From CAYTYZ01 sp964448465 (GTDB taxonomy: Bacteria; Patescibacteriota; Microgenomatia; UBA12405): 64,000 nucleotides of DNA. The stretch's first letter is position 1, and the number at the start of each line of letters is the position of its first letter. This document shows, piece by piece, positions 7,878-16,132 of this stretch. Location of the stretch: positions 1 through 64,000 of the forward strand of contig CAYUVY010000001.1 of assembly GCA_964448465.1 (NCBI GenBank), given 5' to 3'. The position numbers and the translations under genes are program-made. The notes beneath the pieces were generated by a model. That model saw nothing but the letters and a program-made list of their open reading frames with translations, was not told the DNA's origin and made no database searches.

Positions 7878-8375
7878 ATGGAAATACCCAACCTAACCCC
7901 AAACCCAATCAGTGATAAGTCAAATAAAATATTTACCCCAAAGACTGGTAATAACTACGACATCTTAATTGCCACAATAATTGCCCTGGTTGGTCTGTTG
8001 CTTGGCTTTGGTTATACACGCTATGGTGCAACAAAAATTTCTAACACTAACCCCAATATTCCTTCACAAACAAATGTGATCGATGCGGACACTATCCGAG
8101 ACACTAGTCAGGTACAAGTAGGTCAAACTTATGGTACTAGCCGGCCAGAATTTAAAGATATAGCCATAGGTCTAGTTAGTAAGGGGGGTCAAAATGGCGA
8201 AGGGACACATACTCTAGAGCGCGATGGTGGTAAAACCCAATGGGCTGCCCTAACTTCCTCCACTCTAGATCTCGACCTATTTGTTGGCAAAAAAGTTCAA
8301 ATTTTTGGTCAAACCTACAGCTCTACTAAGGCCGGCTGGCTTTTGGATGTTGGTACCATCAAAGTCCTAGAATGA
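7878..8375 (+). CDS. Membrane-anchored hypothetical protein with OB-like domain, 165 aa
   Basis: The N-terminal 30 residues are polar, followed by one membrane helix (about 30-50, ATIIALVGLLLGFGYT), a short linker and a compact C-terminal domain of about 95 residues. That domain contains GGQNGEGTHTLERDGGKTQW, LDLDLFVGKKVQIFGQTY and GWLLDVGTIKVLE, which read like the strands of a small beta-barrel (OB-like; inference). I recall similar sequences in other Patescibacteria but know no function. Its stop overlaps the ftsE start by four bases (ATGA), so it is translationally coupled to ftsEX and may belong to the division module. Confidence 0.75.
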   Translation: MEIPNLTPNPISDKSNKIFTPKTGNNYDILIATIIALVGLLLGFGYTRYGATKISNTNPNIPSQTNVIDADTIRDTSQVQVGQTYGTSRPEFKDIAIGLVSKGGQNGEGTHTLERDGGKTQWAALTSSTLDLDLFVGKKVQIFGQTYSSTKAGWLLDVGTIKVLE

Positions 8376-9064
8376 AAATAAGTTTTCAACAAGTTAGTAA
8401 AAAATATGGCTCAACTTCGGCCCTCAAAGATATTAGTTTTGAGGTAGAAGAGGGAGGATTCATTTTTATTACTGGTCCATCTGGTGCTGGCAAAACCACA
8501 CTCCTAAAACTACTCTTAGCTCAAATAATGCCAACCTCTGGCAAGGTTTTTGTAGGCAGTATTGAAATCAGTAATTCCAAGAAAAATATTAAAGAAAAAA
8601 TTCGTCGCAATATTGGGGTAGTTTACCAAGATTATCAACTGATTAACGACAAAACAGTTTTAGAGAACATATTACTAGCCCTAGATATTATCAACTATCC
8701 TTTTGAAAAAAGAACAGAAACCGCTGTCAAAGCCATTAAGCAAGTTGGTCTATCTGGCAAAGAAAATACCTTTCCTTCCCAGCTTTCGGGAGGCGAACTT
8801 CAACGTGCCTCGTTGGCCAGAGCCCTCTCTATTCAACCAAAGGTAATTCTCGCCGACGAGCCCACGGGTAATCTTGATCAAGACACCGCCAAGGATATTG
8901 TCCACCTCCTCGATTCCATTAACAAAGAATTAAAAACTACTATTCTTATGACAACACATAATCCAAGCCTTATAGATATGTTTGCCCACCCTGTTATTCA
9001 TTTGCAAGCAGGGGAACTTGTCAAACAAGCAGAAAGCCACCCCAAAAAACCAAAACACTCATGA
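8372..9064 (+). CDS. ftsE: Cell division ATP-binding protein FtsE
   Basis: A 230-residue ABC ATPase, partner of FtsX in the divisome, where ATP cycling controls periplasmic or extracellular cell-wall hydrolases. Walker A is GPSGAGKTT (35-43), the Q-loop is at YQDYQ (85-89), the signature LSGGE at 138-142, and Walker B VILADEP at 158-164, followed by TGNLD. The YQDYQL segment and length are typical for FtsE. The gene overlaps both upstream and ftsX genes by four bases. The immediate neighbours ftsX and an EnvC-like peptidase confirm the role. Confidence 0.95.
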   Translation: MKISFQQVSKKYGSTSALKDISFEVEEGGFIFITGPSGAGKTTLLKLLLAQIMPTSGKVFVGSIEISNSKKNIKEKIRRNIGVVYQDYQLINDKTVLENILLALDIINYPFEKRTETAVKAIKQVGLSGKENTFPSQLSGGELQRASLARALSIQPKVILADEPTGNLDQDTAKDIVHLLDSINKELKTTILMTTHNPSLIDMFAHPVIHLQAGELVKQAESHPKKPKHS

Positions 9065-9933
9065 GCATTACTACAACTGCCTGGCACCACTTAAGACGCT
9101 CACCTTTTCAGAGTTTGACCGCATTTTTAGTTATGTTTTTAAATTTAACCACAGTAAGCGCTTTTCTCTTGCTCTCATTGGGTACTTCCAAAATCTTAAA
9201 TTATTTCCAAAGCGTACCAGAAATTAATATTTATCTCAAAGACACCGTTACCAAAGAACAACTTCAAAATCTAAAACTAGAAATTAGCGGCTATGCAGGA
9301 GTCAAGGAAATCAAAGAAATATCCAAGGAAAAAGCTCTTGAGTTATATCAAGAAATGAACAAAGATAAGCCACTACTACTAGACATGGTAACCTCCAGCC
9401 TACTCCCAGCTTCTTTGGAAGTCTCTGCCACAAATCAAAATGTGTTAGCTGATATTGCCCAAAACTTTCAAAACAAAACAGACTTGATCGACGAAATAAT
9501 TTACCCTAAAGATATTATTCAAACCCTTAGTAGTATTACTACTTTTCTTCGTCAAACAGGTACAGTTATCATAAGTTTTTTAACAATTACCTCATTTTTA
9601 TTAATACTTAGTACGATAAGCTTAAAAGCCACAAATCGTAAAGAAGAAATTAAAATAAGTAGGCTGCTAGGTGCTACCGAATGGTATGTCAAAGCTCCTT
9701 TTATACTTGAAGGTGCCTATTATGGCCTACTTTCTAGTACTGTTGCCTGTCTCTTGAGCTTTATTTGCTTATATTATTTACAAAATCCCCTAAACGCATT
9801 TTTTAAAGAAATAAATCTAATCCAACTTACCCCCATTTTTGTCCTACAAATTTACTCTATTTTGCTTTCTTACGGTGTGGCCATCGGTGTTTTTGCCAGC
9901 TGGGTTGCTGTAAAAAAGCAAATAAAATTTTAA
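9061..9933 (+). CDS. ftsX: Cell division protein FtsX
   Basis: A 290-residue type VII ABC-type membrane protein. A short cytoplasmic N-terminus (TTTAWHHLRRSPFQSL) leads into the first membrane helix at about 20-40; a large outer loop of about 130 residues follows, then three more hydrophobic segments near 165-190, 215-240 and 260-285. FtsX transmits FtsE ATP hydrolysis to a cell-wall hydrolase or its activator through this outer loop. The overlap with ftsE (ATGA) and the 10-base gap to the coiled-coil M23 gene support one operon and a functional FtsE-FtsX-hydrolase complex. Confidence 0.94.
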   Translation: MSITTTAWHHLRRSPFQSLTAFLVMFLNLTTVSAFLLLSLGTSKILNYFQSVPEINIYLKDTVTKEQLQNLKLEISGYAGVKEIKEISKEKALELYQEMNKDKPLLLDMVTSSLLPASLEVSATNQNVLADIAQNFQNKTDLIDEIIYPKDIIQTLSSITTFLRQTGTVIISFLTITSFLLILSTISLKATNRKEEIKISRLLGATEWYVKAPFILEGAYYGLLSSTVACLLSFICLYYLQNPLNAFFKEINLIQLTPIFVLQIYSILLSYGVAIGVFASWVAVKKQIKF

Positions 9934-9943
9934 TTTCACTCCT

Positions 9944-11029
9944 ATGCTAGCCAAAATCCTCGGTCTAGCTCTCTTGTTTACAATCCTCATCACAATACGA
10001 CCCAATATGGTGCTGTCTGTAGACACCAGTGAACTTCAACAAAAAATTGATGAATACACAAAAAAAATATCCGATTTGTCTACCCAAAAAGATTCACTTG
10101 CCAACGAGGTTAAACGTTTTGATTCTCAAATCAAACTAGCCGAACTTAAAATAGCCCAAAGTGAACTTAGTATCAATACACTCCAACAAGAAATATCCCT
10201 GCTAAGTACTCAAATAGGTAGACTTGATACTGATTTAAATAAAATTTCCTCAATTTACTTAGAACAAGTCAATTCCATCTATAAACTTAGTAAAACCCAA
10301 AACTTTTTAGCATTTCTATTAGACAAAAGTTTTAGCAAGTTAGTGTTTAGGTATAAATATTTAAGTTCACTACAAACACAGAACCGTAACTTGTTGGTGT
10401 CACTTGAAACTGCTAGGACTAATTACGATTTACAAAAAGTTAAAAAAAGCCAAAAACAACAAGAATTGGAACAAATTCAAGCCAAACTTGATGAACAAAA
10501 AAATAATCTTAGTGTTCAAAAATTATCAAAAGCTAAATTGCTTGAATTAACAAAAAACGATGAACAAAAGTATATGGCGCTGCGTAAAGAAGCCGAAGAC
10601 GAATTATCCTCATTACTAAAAGCCAAGTTTGTTGGTAAACATGCAGTTAAAAAGGGAGAGGCCATCGGTTTGATGGGCAATACAGGTTATTCTTTTGGGG
10701 CCCACCTTCATTTTAGTTTATATAATTTATCTGAAGATAACTTGGCCAGTTTCAATTATTACAATGACATAGATCCCTATTCCTACCTAAAAGCTAACCG
10801 TTGGCCCATGGAAAACTATACCTTAACTCAAGGTAGGGGAGCCACCCAATTTGCTTATATGTACAAAGATCACTTTCACCATGGTATAGATATGGTTTCC
10901 AGCAACAAATCAGTTTACGCAGTTAACGATGGGGTTGCCTATTTTTATAGAGGTACTACTAGTTTTGGCAATCATATACGCCTATTTCACCAAGACGGCA
11001 AAATGACCCTTTATCTTCACCTTCAGTAG
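9944..11029 (+). CDS. EnvC-like coiled-coil protein with circularly permuted M23 peptidase domain
   Basis: A 361-residue exported protein. A signal peptide (about 1-25) precedes a long coiled coil (about 27-225), like EnvC/PcsB-type FtsX partners. The M23 (LytM) domain is in swapped order: the segment KKGEAIGLMGNTGY with HLHF (His254, His256) and DPYSYL (277-282) comes first, then WP..LTQGRGA (287-300), HHGID (His312, Asp316) and finally YLHLQ with His359, where the protein ends. In normal M23 enzymes the HxxxD half comes first. All five metal or catalytic positions of LytM enzymes are present, so peptidoglycan endopeptidase activity is possible. The gene follows ftsX by 10 bases and overlaps the convergent gene by seven. 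Confidence 0.88.
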   Translation: MLAKILGLALLFTILITIRPNMVLSVDTSELQQKIDEYTKKISDLSTQKDSLANEVKRFDSQIKLAELKIAQSELSINTLQQEISLLSTQIGRLDTDLNKISSIYLEQVNSIYKLSKTQNFLAFLLDKSFSKLVFRYKYLSSLQTQNRNLLVSLETARTNYDLQKVKKSQKQQELEQIQAKLDEQKNNLSVQKLSKAKLLELTKNDEQKYMALRKEAEDELSSLLKAKFVGKHAVKKGEAIGLMGNTGYSFGAHLHFSLYNLSEDNLASFNYYNDIDPYSYLKANRWPMENYTLTQGRGATQFAYMYKDHFHHGIDMVSSNKSVYAVNDGVAYFYRGTTSFGNHIRLFHQDGKMTLYLHLQ

Positions 11030-11625
11030 CCTCGAATCAACTTTCTACCAGTAGTAGCTAGTGCTACGGCTCCCAGTGCTAAAGTTATCCTTAAGACCAT
11101 TAGTTCATTACCTGTATCTGGTAAGGTTGGGCCACCAACATAATAGTAAGCCCTATCATCATCATAAAGTTTACTTGTACTAGCCTCTAGAAAGTTATTA
11201 TGTTTAACAATACTTGATTTTGGAATACATCTATCAGAGACAGTTGCCCGCAGTGTATACTTTTTACTGGAGCCTGAAGCTAGATTTGCAATATTCCACG
11301 ACATAACGTCTTTGTTTGAGCTAAGAGTACCAGGATAAAAAACTAAATCCAAACAAGGATTAACTTTATCCACTACCACAATATCTGTTAAGTCCGTGTT
11401 GCAATTATTAATAATTTCATCTGAAAATTCTATTACGCTACCTTGGGTAAATAAATACTGTTTAGAGCTTAAATTGTCATAAAAATCAGCTTGGGTAACA
11501 CTTCTAACCTTTGTATCTACATTCAGACAATTTGTATTTGAAGTGGAGTATTGGGCCAATACTGGTGAACCAGAAACTAGGGTAAACAAGGAAACCGAGA
11601 GAAATATAAAAAGTTTATTTTGCAT
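11023..11625 (-). CDS. Secreted surface protein with C-terminal LPDTG anchor signal
   Basis: A 200-residue exported protein. A signal peptide (1-24, ending VLAQ) is followed by an extracellular domain with several Cys residues and the segment LTDIVVVDKVNP...YTLRATVSDRC, reminiscent of DUF11/CARDB-type beta-sandwich repeats (inference). The tail is a classical sorting signal: LPDTG at 168-172, a hydrophobic helix (176-192) and the basic end RKLIRGY. In Gram-positive bacteria a sortase cuts such motifs and links the protein to the wall; no sortase is in this window. It is divergent from the first glycosyltransferase and has its own good promoter. Confidence 0.85.
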   Translation of the reverse strand: MQNKLFIFLSVSLFTLVSGSPVLAQYSTSNTNCLNVDTKVRSVTQADFYDNLSSKQYLFTQGSVIEFSDEIINNCNTDLTDIVVVDKVNPCLDLVFYPGTLSSNKDVMSWNIANLASGSSKKYTLRATVSDRCIPKSSIVKHNNFLEASTSKLYDDDRAYYYVGGPTLPDTGNELMVLRITLALGAVALATTGRKLIRGY

Positions 11626-11651
11626 AATGCTTATTAATAATATTACAAGAC

Positions 11652-11679
11652 AGTATAGACTAATTTCTCCCTAAGTCAA
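11652..11679 (-). promoter_or_regulatory. Promoter of the LPDTG protein gene
   Basis: On the minus strand TTGACT (11679-11674) and TATACT (11657-11652) are 16 bases apart. The -10 ends 26 bases before the ATG at 11625, so this gene, unlike most here, should have a leader of roughly 20 bases. Confidence 0.55.
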
Positions 11680-11685
11680 GATTCT

Positions 11686-11694
11686 TGTTATACT
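11686..11694 (+). promoter_or_regulatory. Extended -10 at the head of the glycosyltransferase run
   Basis: TGT-TATACT (11686-11694) is an extended -10 ending six bases before the ATG at 11701. It is the only clear promoter for the following 16 kb of overlapping genes. Confidence 0.55.
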
Positions 11695-11700
11695 AAAATC

Positions 11701-12438
11701 ATGACTTTAACACAAAAATACCCACTGCCAGAAATATCTATATTTTTTCCTTGCTACAACGAAGAGAAAAATGTTCAAAAAACCGTGGACAAGGCTCTTC
11801 CAATAATTCTAAAATTAGCCCCAAAATGGGAAATTATTCTGGTTAATGATGGGTCCAAAGATAAAACTGGGGAAATACTAAAAAAAATTCAATCGAAATA
11901 TCCTAAAAACATTAAAATTGTTACTCACAATCCTAATCGAGGCTATGGTGCTGCTTTCAAAAGCGGTATTTACAGTTCTCAATACGAATGGATAGCCTTT
12001 ACCGATGCAGATGGCCAATTTGATTTTCAAGAAATAACTAAACTAATTGATAAACAAAAAGAAACCAAAGCAGATTTGGTTATTGGCTACTATCTAGGTA
12101 GAAAGGTGCCTTTTGTCCGTATTTGGGGTTCTAGTGTTTGGCAATTTTTTGTACTAGTACTTTATGGATTGAAAGTAAGAGACATTGATTGTGGATTTAA
12201 ATTATTTAGAAAAAAAGTTGTCGACACAATTCCCAAGCTACAAGCTGAAAGGGGACCGTTTATTAACAGTGAATTCTTAATTAGAGCTAAAAAATCTGGA
12301 TTTAAGATGGTGGAAATTGGGGTGAGTCACTTCAGTCGCCTTGCTGGCGAAGCTACCGGCAGTAAATTAAATGTCATTGTTGCTGGTGTCAAAGATCTGT
12401 TTCGACTCTGGTACAAAATAAACATCTTGGGCCAGTAA
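11701..12438 (+). CDS. GT2 glycosyltransferase, polyprenyl-phosphate sugar transferase (DPM1-like)
   Basis: A 245-residue GT-A fold enzyme of the DPM1/DPG class, which moves a sugar from a nucleotide to polyprenyl phosphate on the cytoplasmic face. Motifs: FFPCYNEE at the start, VNDGSKD (48-54), RGYGAAFKSGI, TDADGQ (101-106, the metal-binding Asp residues) and DIDCGFKLF (161-169), which is diagnostic of this class. It has no C-terminal membrane helices, so it is the soluble form. It begins three bases before a GT-C gene, the natural user of its lipid-linked sugar. The sugar cannot be predicted. Confidence 0.9.
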   Translation: MTLTQKYPLPEISIFFPCYNEEKNVQKTVDKALPIILKLAPKWEIILVNDGSKDKTGEILKKIQSKYPKNIKIVTHNPNRGYGAAFKSGIYSSQYEWIAFTDADGQFDFQEITKLIDKQKETKADLVIGYYLGRKVPFVRIWGSSVWQFFVLVLYGLKVRDIDCGFKLFRKKVVDTIPKLQAERGPFINSEFLIRAKKSGFKMVEIGVSHFSRLAGEATGSKLNVIVAGVKDLFRLWYKINILGQ

Positions 12439-12440
12439 GT

Positions 12441-13850
12441 ATGAAAAAGATACTAATTTTGATTATTCTTGTCTCCGCCCTTCTTAGACTTTATCGTATC
12501 CAAGATTATATGGAATTTTTGGGGGATCAAGGTCGTGATGTAGTAATTGTCAGTAACTTCCTAAAAAACAAAGATCTAATTTTTATTGGACCACAAACTT
12601 CTATCGGTAATATGTACCTGGGACCATGGTATTACTATTTAATAGCCCCAAGCTTGTTCTTGGCCAATTTTAGTCCTGTTGGTCCTGCTATTTTTGTTGC
12701 ACTCTTGGGTATTTTAACTACCTATCTAATTTATAGTTATTCCTTAGAATGGTTTGGTTCCAAGCTGGCAAGTTTAATCTCTGCAGCAACCTTTGCCATT
12801 TCTCCGGTAATGATCAAATACACCTCTTTTTCCTGGAACCCAAACATTATGCCTCTATTTTCCTTAACTTTTATCTATTACATAGACAAATACCTAAATA
12901 CTAGAAGGATCCAAGACCTTGTTTTGGCCACTCTCAGTTTTTGCTTAGTCTTAAATTCACACTACCTAGGTTTAGTTCTTTTAATAGTTCCGATCCTAAC
13001 TATTTTTATCCAAAATATTCGTTTAAAGTCACTAAGCCTTCGACACATATTTGTAGCTTTTCTAATTCTTTTGGCCTGTTTTTCCCCTTTAGTCTTATTT
13101 GACATTAAACATCACGGTCAAAATTTTCAAGCCGTTTCTAAATTCTTTTCAGTCCGCCAAGAAACCATCAACCTTAAACCATATAAAGCTATCCCAGGAC
13201 TGGTCCCTTTACACTTACAAATAAGCCAGGATCTCTTGTCTGCAAAAAATACCCAGTTTACAATTATTTTTGCCTTAGTATTCTTTCTTGGAACTCTTCT
13301 GCTATTTAGGTCCAAAAATAAAATTGGCAAGATTTTGTCCATTACCTATCTAGTCTCACTTGTTGCTTTGGCTTTATACAAGCAACATATTTATACTCAT
13401 TACTTTGGTTTTCTTTTTCCAATATGTTGTATAGCCTTTGGTCTAGCTATCTCCAAGCTCAAATACATAGGTTGGCTTGTTTTTGCACTTTTTGTATATA
13501 TTAGTGTAACAAATTCACCCCTCCGACAAGAGCCCAATCGTCAACTTGCTATTGTAGACCAAATATCTCAAGAAATTACCCATGACTCTAATAGTAAACC
13601 TTTTAATATTGCCTTACTTTCCAAAAACAACTACGACCCACCTTATCGATATATTTTAGACCAAAAATCAAATAATTTATACCCAATTGACCAAAATAAA
13701 ACTAGTCAACTCTATGTTATCTGTGAGGAAAAAGACTGTAAACCCTTAGGCAACCCTGAATATAATGTCGCTGCCTTTGGTATAGCTTCCATAGCCAAAC
13801 AATGGGAGGTAAGCGGTATTAAAGTTTATAAATTGATACAATCAAACTAA
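12441..13850 (+). CDS. GT-C membrane glycosyltransferase (PMT/ArnT-like), DQ motif
   Basis: A 469-residue multi-spanning protein with about ten or more hydrophobic segments. The first outer loop holds FLGDQGRDVVIV, in the position of the catalytic acidic motif of GT39/GT83 enzymes, then GPQTSIGNMYLGPWYYY. The C-terminal 100 residues are outside the membrane. Family members move a sugar from a polyprenyl-phosphate donor to a lipid, protein or glycan outside the cell. The GDQGRD variant is a recognisable subgroup. It is three bases from the GT2 gene upstream and shares one base with the next GT2, forming a donor-synthesis/transfer pair (inference). Confidence 0.85.
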   Translation: MKKILILIILVSALLRLYRIQDYMEFLGDQGRDVVIVSNFLKNKDLIFIGPQTSIGNMYLGPWYYYLIAPSLFLANFSPVGPAIFVALLGILTTYLIYSYSLEWFGSKLASLISAATFAISPVMIKYTSFSWNPNIMPLFSLTFIYYIDKYLNTRRIQDLVLATLSFCLVLNSHYLGLVLLIVPILTIFIQNIRLKSLSLRHIFVAFLILLACFSPLVLFDIKHHGQNFQAVSKFFSVRQETINLKPYKAIPGLVPLHLQISQDLLSAKNTQFTIIFALVFFLGTLLLFRSKNKIGKILSITYLVSLVALALYKQHIYTHYFGFLFPICCIAFGLAISKLKYIGWLVFALFVYISVTNSPLRQEPNRQLAIVDQISQEITHDSNSKPFNIALLSKNNYDPPYRYILDQKSNNLYPIDQNKTSQLYVICEEKDCKPLGNPEYNVAAFGIASIAKQWEVSGIKVYKLIQSN

Positions 13851-14617
13851 TGGATAAACAGTATGTCAGTATCATTATTCCTTGCTACAACGAAGAAGAG
13901 AATATCAAAAGGGGAGTACTTACTGAAATAGAATCATATCTAAATAAACAAAAGATGTTTAATTACGAGGTCTTGCTTGTAAATGACGAGTCCACCGACC
14001 AAAGTATGCAGTTGTGTGAAAAATATATTCAAACTAATCCTAAATTTAGTTTAATCAATATCCCACATGGAGGTAAACCATCTGCGGTTTGGGCAGGTAT
14101 AAAACACGCTAAAAATAAATGGGTCTTATTTACCGACATGGACCAATCCACGCCACTTATTGAAATAGAAAAACTCCTCAAATATCTTGATAAATACTCT
14201 GTTGTTATCGGCTCCAGAGGAAAGACTCGAGAAGGTCAGACTATTTTAAGAATACTCATGTCTAAAGTTTTTACCTTATTTAGACGTAGTATCTTACTTT
14301 CTGATATCCACGATACCCAGTGTGGTTTTAAAATTTTTGAAACTAATTTAGCTAAAAGACTTTTCCCCAACCTAGGTTATTTCCAACAGGTTTCCGACAA
14401 GGGCTGGAGAGTTTCTGCCTTTGATGTCGAATTATTATTTATGGCTGAAAAATGTGGCTATAAAATCAAAGAAGTACCTGTCAATTGGCACAATGAAGAC
14501 ACTAGTAATACTAAGGGTGACGATTTAACCAGATTTAAAAAAGAATCCCAAGTTATGCTTCATGAAATTATTAGAGTAAAACTTAACGATCTTAAGAGAA
14601 AATATGAAAAAATATAA
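13850..14617 (+). CDS. GT2 glycosyltransferase, DPM1-like
   Basis: A 255-residue soluble GT-A enzyme with IIPCYNEEENI, VNDESTD (44-50), HGGKPSAVWAGI, FTDMDQSTP (94-102) and DTQCGFKIF. The last motif places it with polyprenyl-phosphate sugar transferases, as for the gene at 11,701, but the two are clearly diverged. It starts on the last base of the upstream GT-C stop codon and overlaps the following GT-C gene by 14 bases, so it again pairs with a membrane transferase. Donor sugar unknown. Confidence 0.9.
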   Translation: MDKQYVSIIIPCYNEEENIKRGVLTEIESYLNKQKMFNYEVLLVNDESTDQSMQLCEKYIQTNPKFSLINIPHGGKPSAVWAGIKHAKNKWVLFTDMDQSTPLIEIEKLLKYLDKYSVVIGSRGKTREGQTILRILMSKVFTLFRRSILLSDIHDTQCGFKIFETNLAKRLFPNLGYFQQVSDKGWRVSAFDVELLFMAEKCGYKIKEVPVNWHNEDTSNTKGDDLTRFKKESQVMLHEIIRVKLNDLKRKYEKI

Positions 14618-16130
14618 TTTAATCTATTGGTTAGGTTTTTTAGCTATCGTTCTAATCTATTTTTTTACTCGGTTACAAAATCTCACCATTTTACCGGTAT
14701 TTGTTGATGAGGCCATATATCTTCGCTGGTCTCAAGTAATTGCCTCTGTGGAGACCTTGAGATTTATTCCACTAACCGACGGTAAACAACCACTTTTTAT
14801 GTGGCTCGCAGTACCTATACTTAAACTAATTTCTGATCCACTCTTTGCAGGTAGGTTGCTTTCAGTCTTTGCTGGATTAATTAATCTTGTATTTGTTGGT
14901 TTTATCTTTAAGCTTATAAATAACGACAAAAATCAACAACTTGAACCAACAATACTAAATTCACTTGTACCTAGTCTTAAAACACTTTTACTCGGCCTTA
15001 TATATGTCTTAGTACCTTATCACTTTTTCTTTGACAGAGTAGCCCTACCAGACAATCTTCTTACCAGCCTTCTACTAATCAGTACTTATTTCTTTTTCCT
15101 ACAACTAAGATTTTCTCGCCTAGATTTAGCCATTATACAAGGTGCATTTTTGGGGTTAGCCTGGCTAACCAAATCACCCGCCTTCTATTTTCTCATCTTA
15201 TTGCAATTCTTTACTATAATTTATGCAAGATCAAACATCTCCAAAAAACTAGTTCTTGTCTCCATTACTACCTTAGTTTCTGCACTTATATATAGTATCT
15301 TGCGCCTAGGGCCACAGTTTCACATGATAGCTCTGCGTAATCAAGACTATGTCTGGCCGTTAACCGAGATTCTCAAACACCCGTTCGACCCTTTGTTGCC
15401 TCATTTTTTAGCCTATCTTTCAGTCTTAAATTATTATTTTTTGCCTTCACTTTTGCTACTTCTTTTAATCATACTTGGACTAACAAAACTTAAAAATAAA
15501 TATTACTTAATACTCTTTTTCTTGTATTTATTGCCAACACTAGGAGTATTATCTACGGCCAAAGTCTTTACCAGCCGCTATGTCCTCTTTGGCTTTCCTT
15601 ATTTATTAATATTTATCTATATGACTATTTTGGCCTTAATACCCAGAAGTAAAACCAAACTAGCAGCAGGGCTAATTTTTATTTTTGCTATATTTAGTTC
15701 ATTCAAGTTATATGGACTATCCAAAGACCCAGGCTCACAAAAATTGCCTACTAATGATATCGGTTATCTTCAAGGTTGGACCAGTGGTTGGGGAATAAAA
15801 CCCGCAGCAGAGTATCTAATTAGTCGAGCAAATATGGGCAAGAATGTCATCGTTGGTACAGAGGGAGCTTTTGGTACTTTGCCAGATGGACTCCAAATAT
15901 ACCTGAACCAAAGAACTAGACTAACAGCTTTCGGGCTTGGTATAGGTATCCTTAAAGTACCTGGTAAACTACTCGAAGCCAACGCTTTTGGAGACGATGT
16001 TTATCTGCTATTTAACCGATCACGTTTAACCTTACCTCCCGAAGAGTATCAAAAACTAGAGCTAGTAGAAAAATATCCCAAACCAGACGGGGATTATTTG
16101 GAGTTATATAGAGTTATTGTTAAAATCTAG
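14604..16130 (+). CDS. GT-C membrane glycosyltransferase (GT39/GT83-like)
   Basis: A 508-residue polytopic protein. The first outer loop has FVDEAIYLRWSQVI, with Asp-Glu at the usual GT39/ArnT catalytic site, followed by DGKQPLFMWLAVP, a known pattern for these enzymes (the K-Q/P stretch before the third helix). About ten membrane segments precede a C-terminal outer domain of about 130 residues with GWTSGWGIKPAAEYL. It should transfer a sugar from a polyprenyl-phosphate donor outside the membrane. It overlaps the GT2 gene by 14 bases; the next gene starts two bases after its stop. Confidence 0.87.
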   Translation: MKKYNLIYWLGFLAIVLIYFFTRLQNLTILPVFVDEAIYLRWSQVIASVETLRFIPLTDGKQPLFMWLAVPILKLISDPLFAGRLLSVFAGLINLVFVGFIFKLINNDKNQQLEPTILNSLVPSLKTLLLGLIYVLVPYHFFFDRVALPDNLLTSLLLISTYFFFLQLRFSRLDLAIIQGAFLGLAWLTKSPAFYFLILLQFFTIIYARSNISKKLVLVSITTLVSALIYSILRLGPQFHMIALRNQDYVWPLTEILKHPFDPLLPHFLAYLSVLNYYFLPSLLLLLLIILGLTKLKNKYYLILFFLYLLPTLGVLSTAKVFTSRYVLFGFPYLLIFIYMTILALIPRSKTKLAAGLIFIFAIFSSFKLYGLSKDPGSQKLPTNDIGYLQGWTSGWGIKPAAEYLISRANMGKNVIVGTEGAFGTLPDGLQIYLNQRTRLTAFGLGIGILKVPGKLLEANAFGDDVYLLFNRSRLTLPPEEYQKLELVEKYPKPDGDYLELYRVIVKI

Positions 16131-16132
16131 TA

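Noticed and set aside
8982..9227. 81-codon open frame across the ftsE/ftsX junction.
   Set aside because: ftsE and ftsX overlap here and explain the sequence; the frame is a by-product.
10620..11029. M23 gene as a pseudogene truncated by the stop at 11,027.
   Set aside because: Both halves of one M23 domain are present once, joined natively at DPYSYL/WP, with all catalytic residues; a truncation would lack the HLHF part or leave extra domain pieces.
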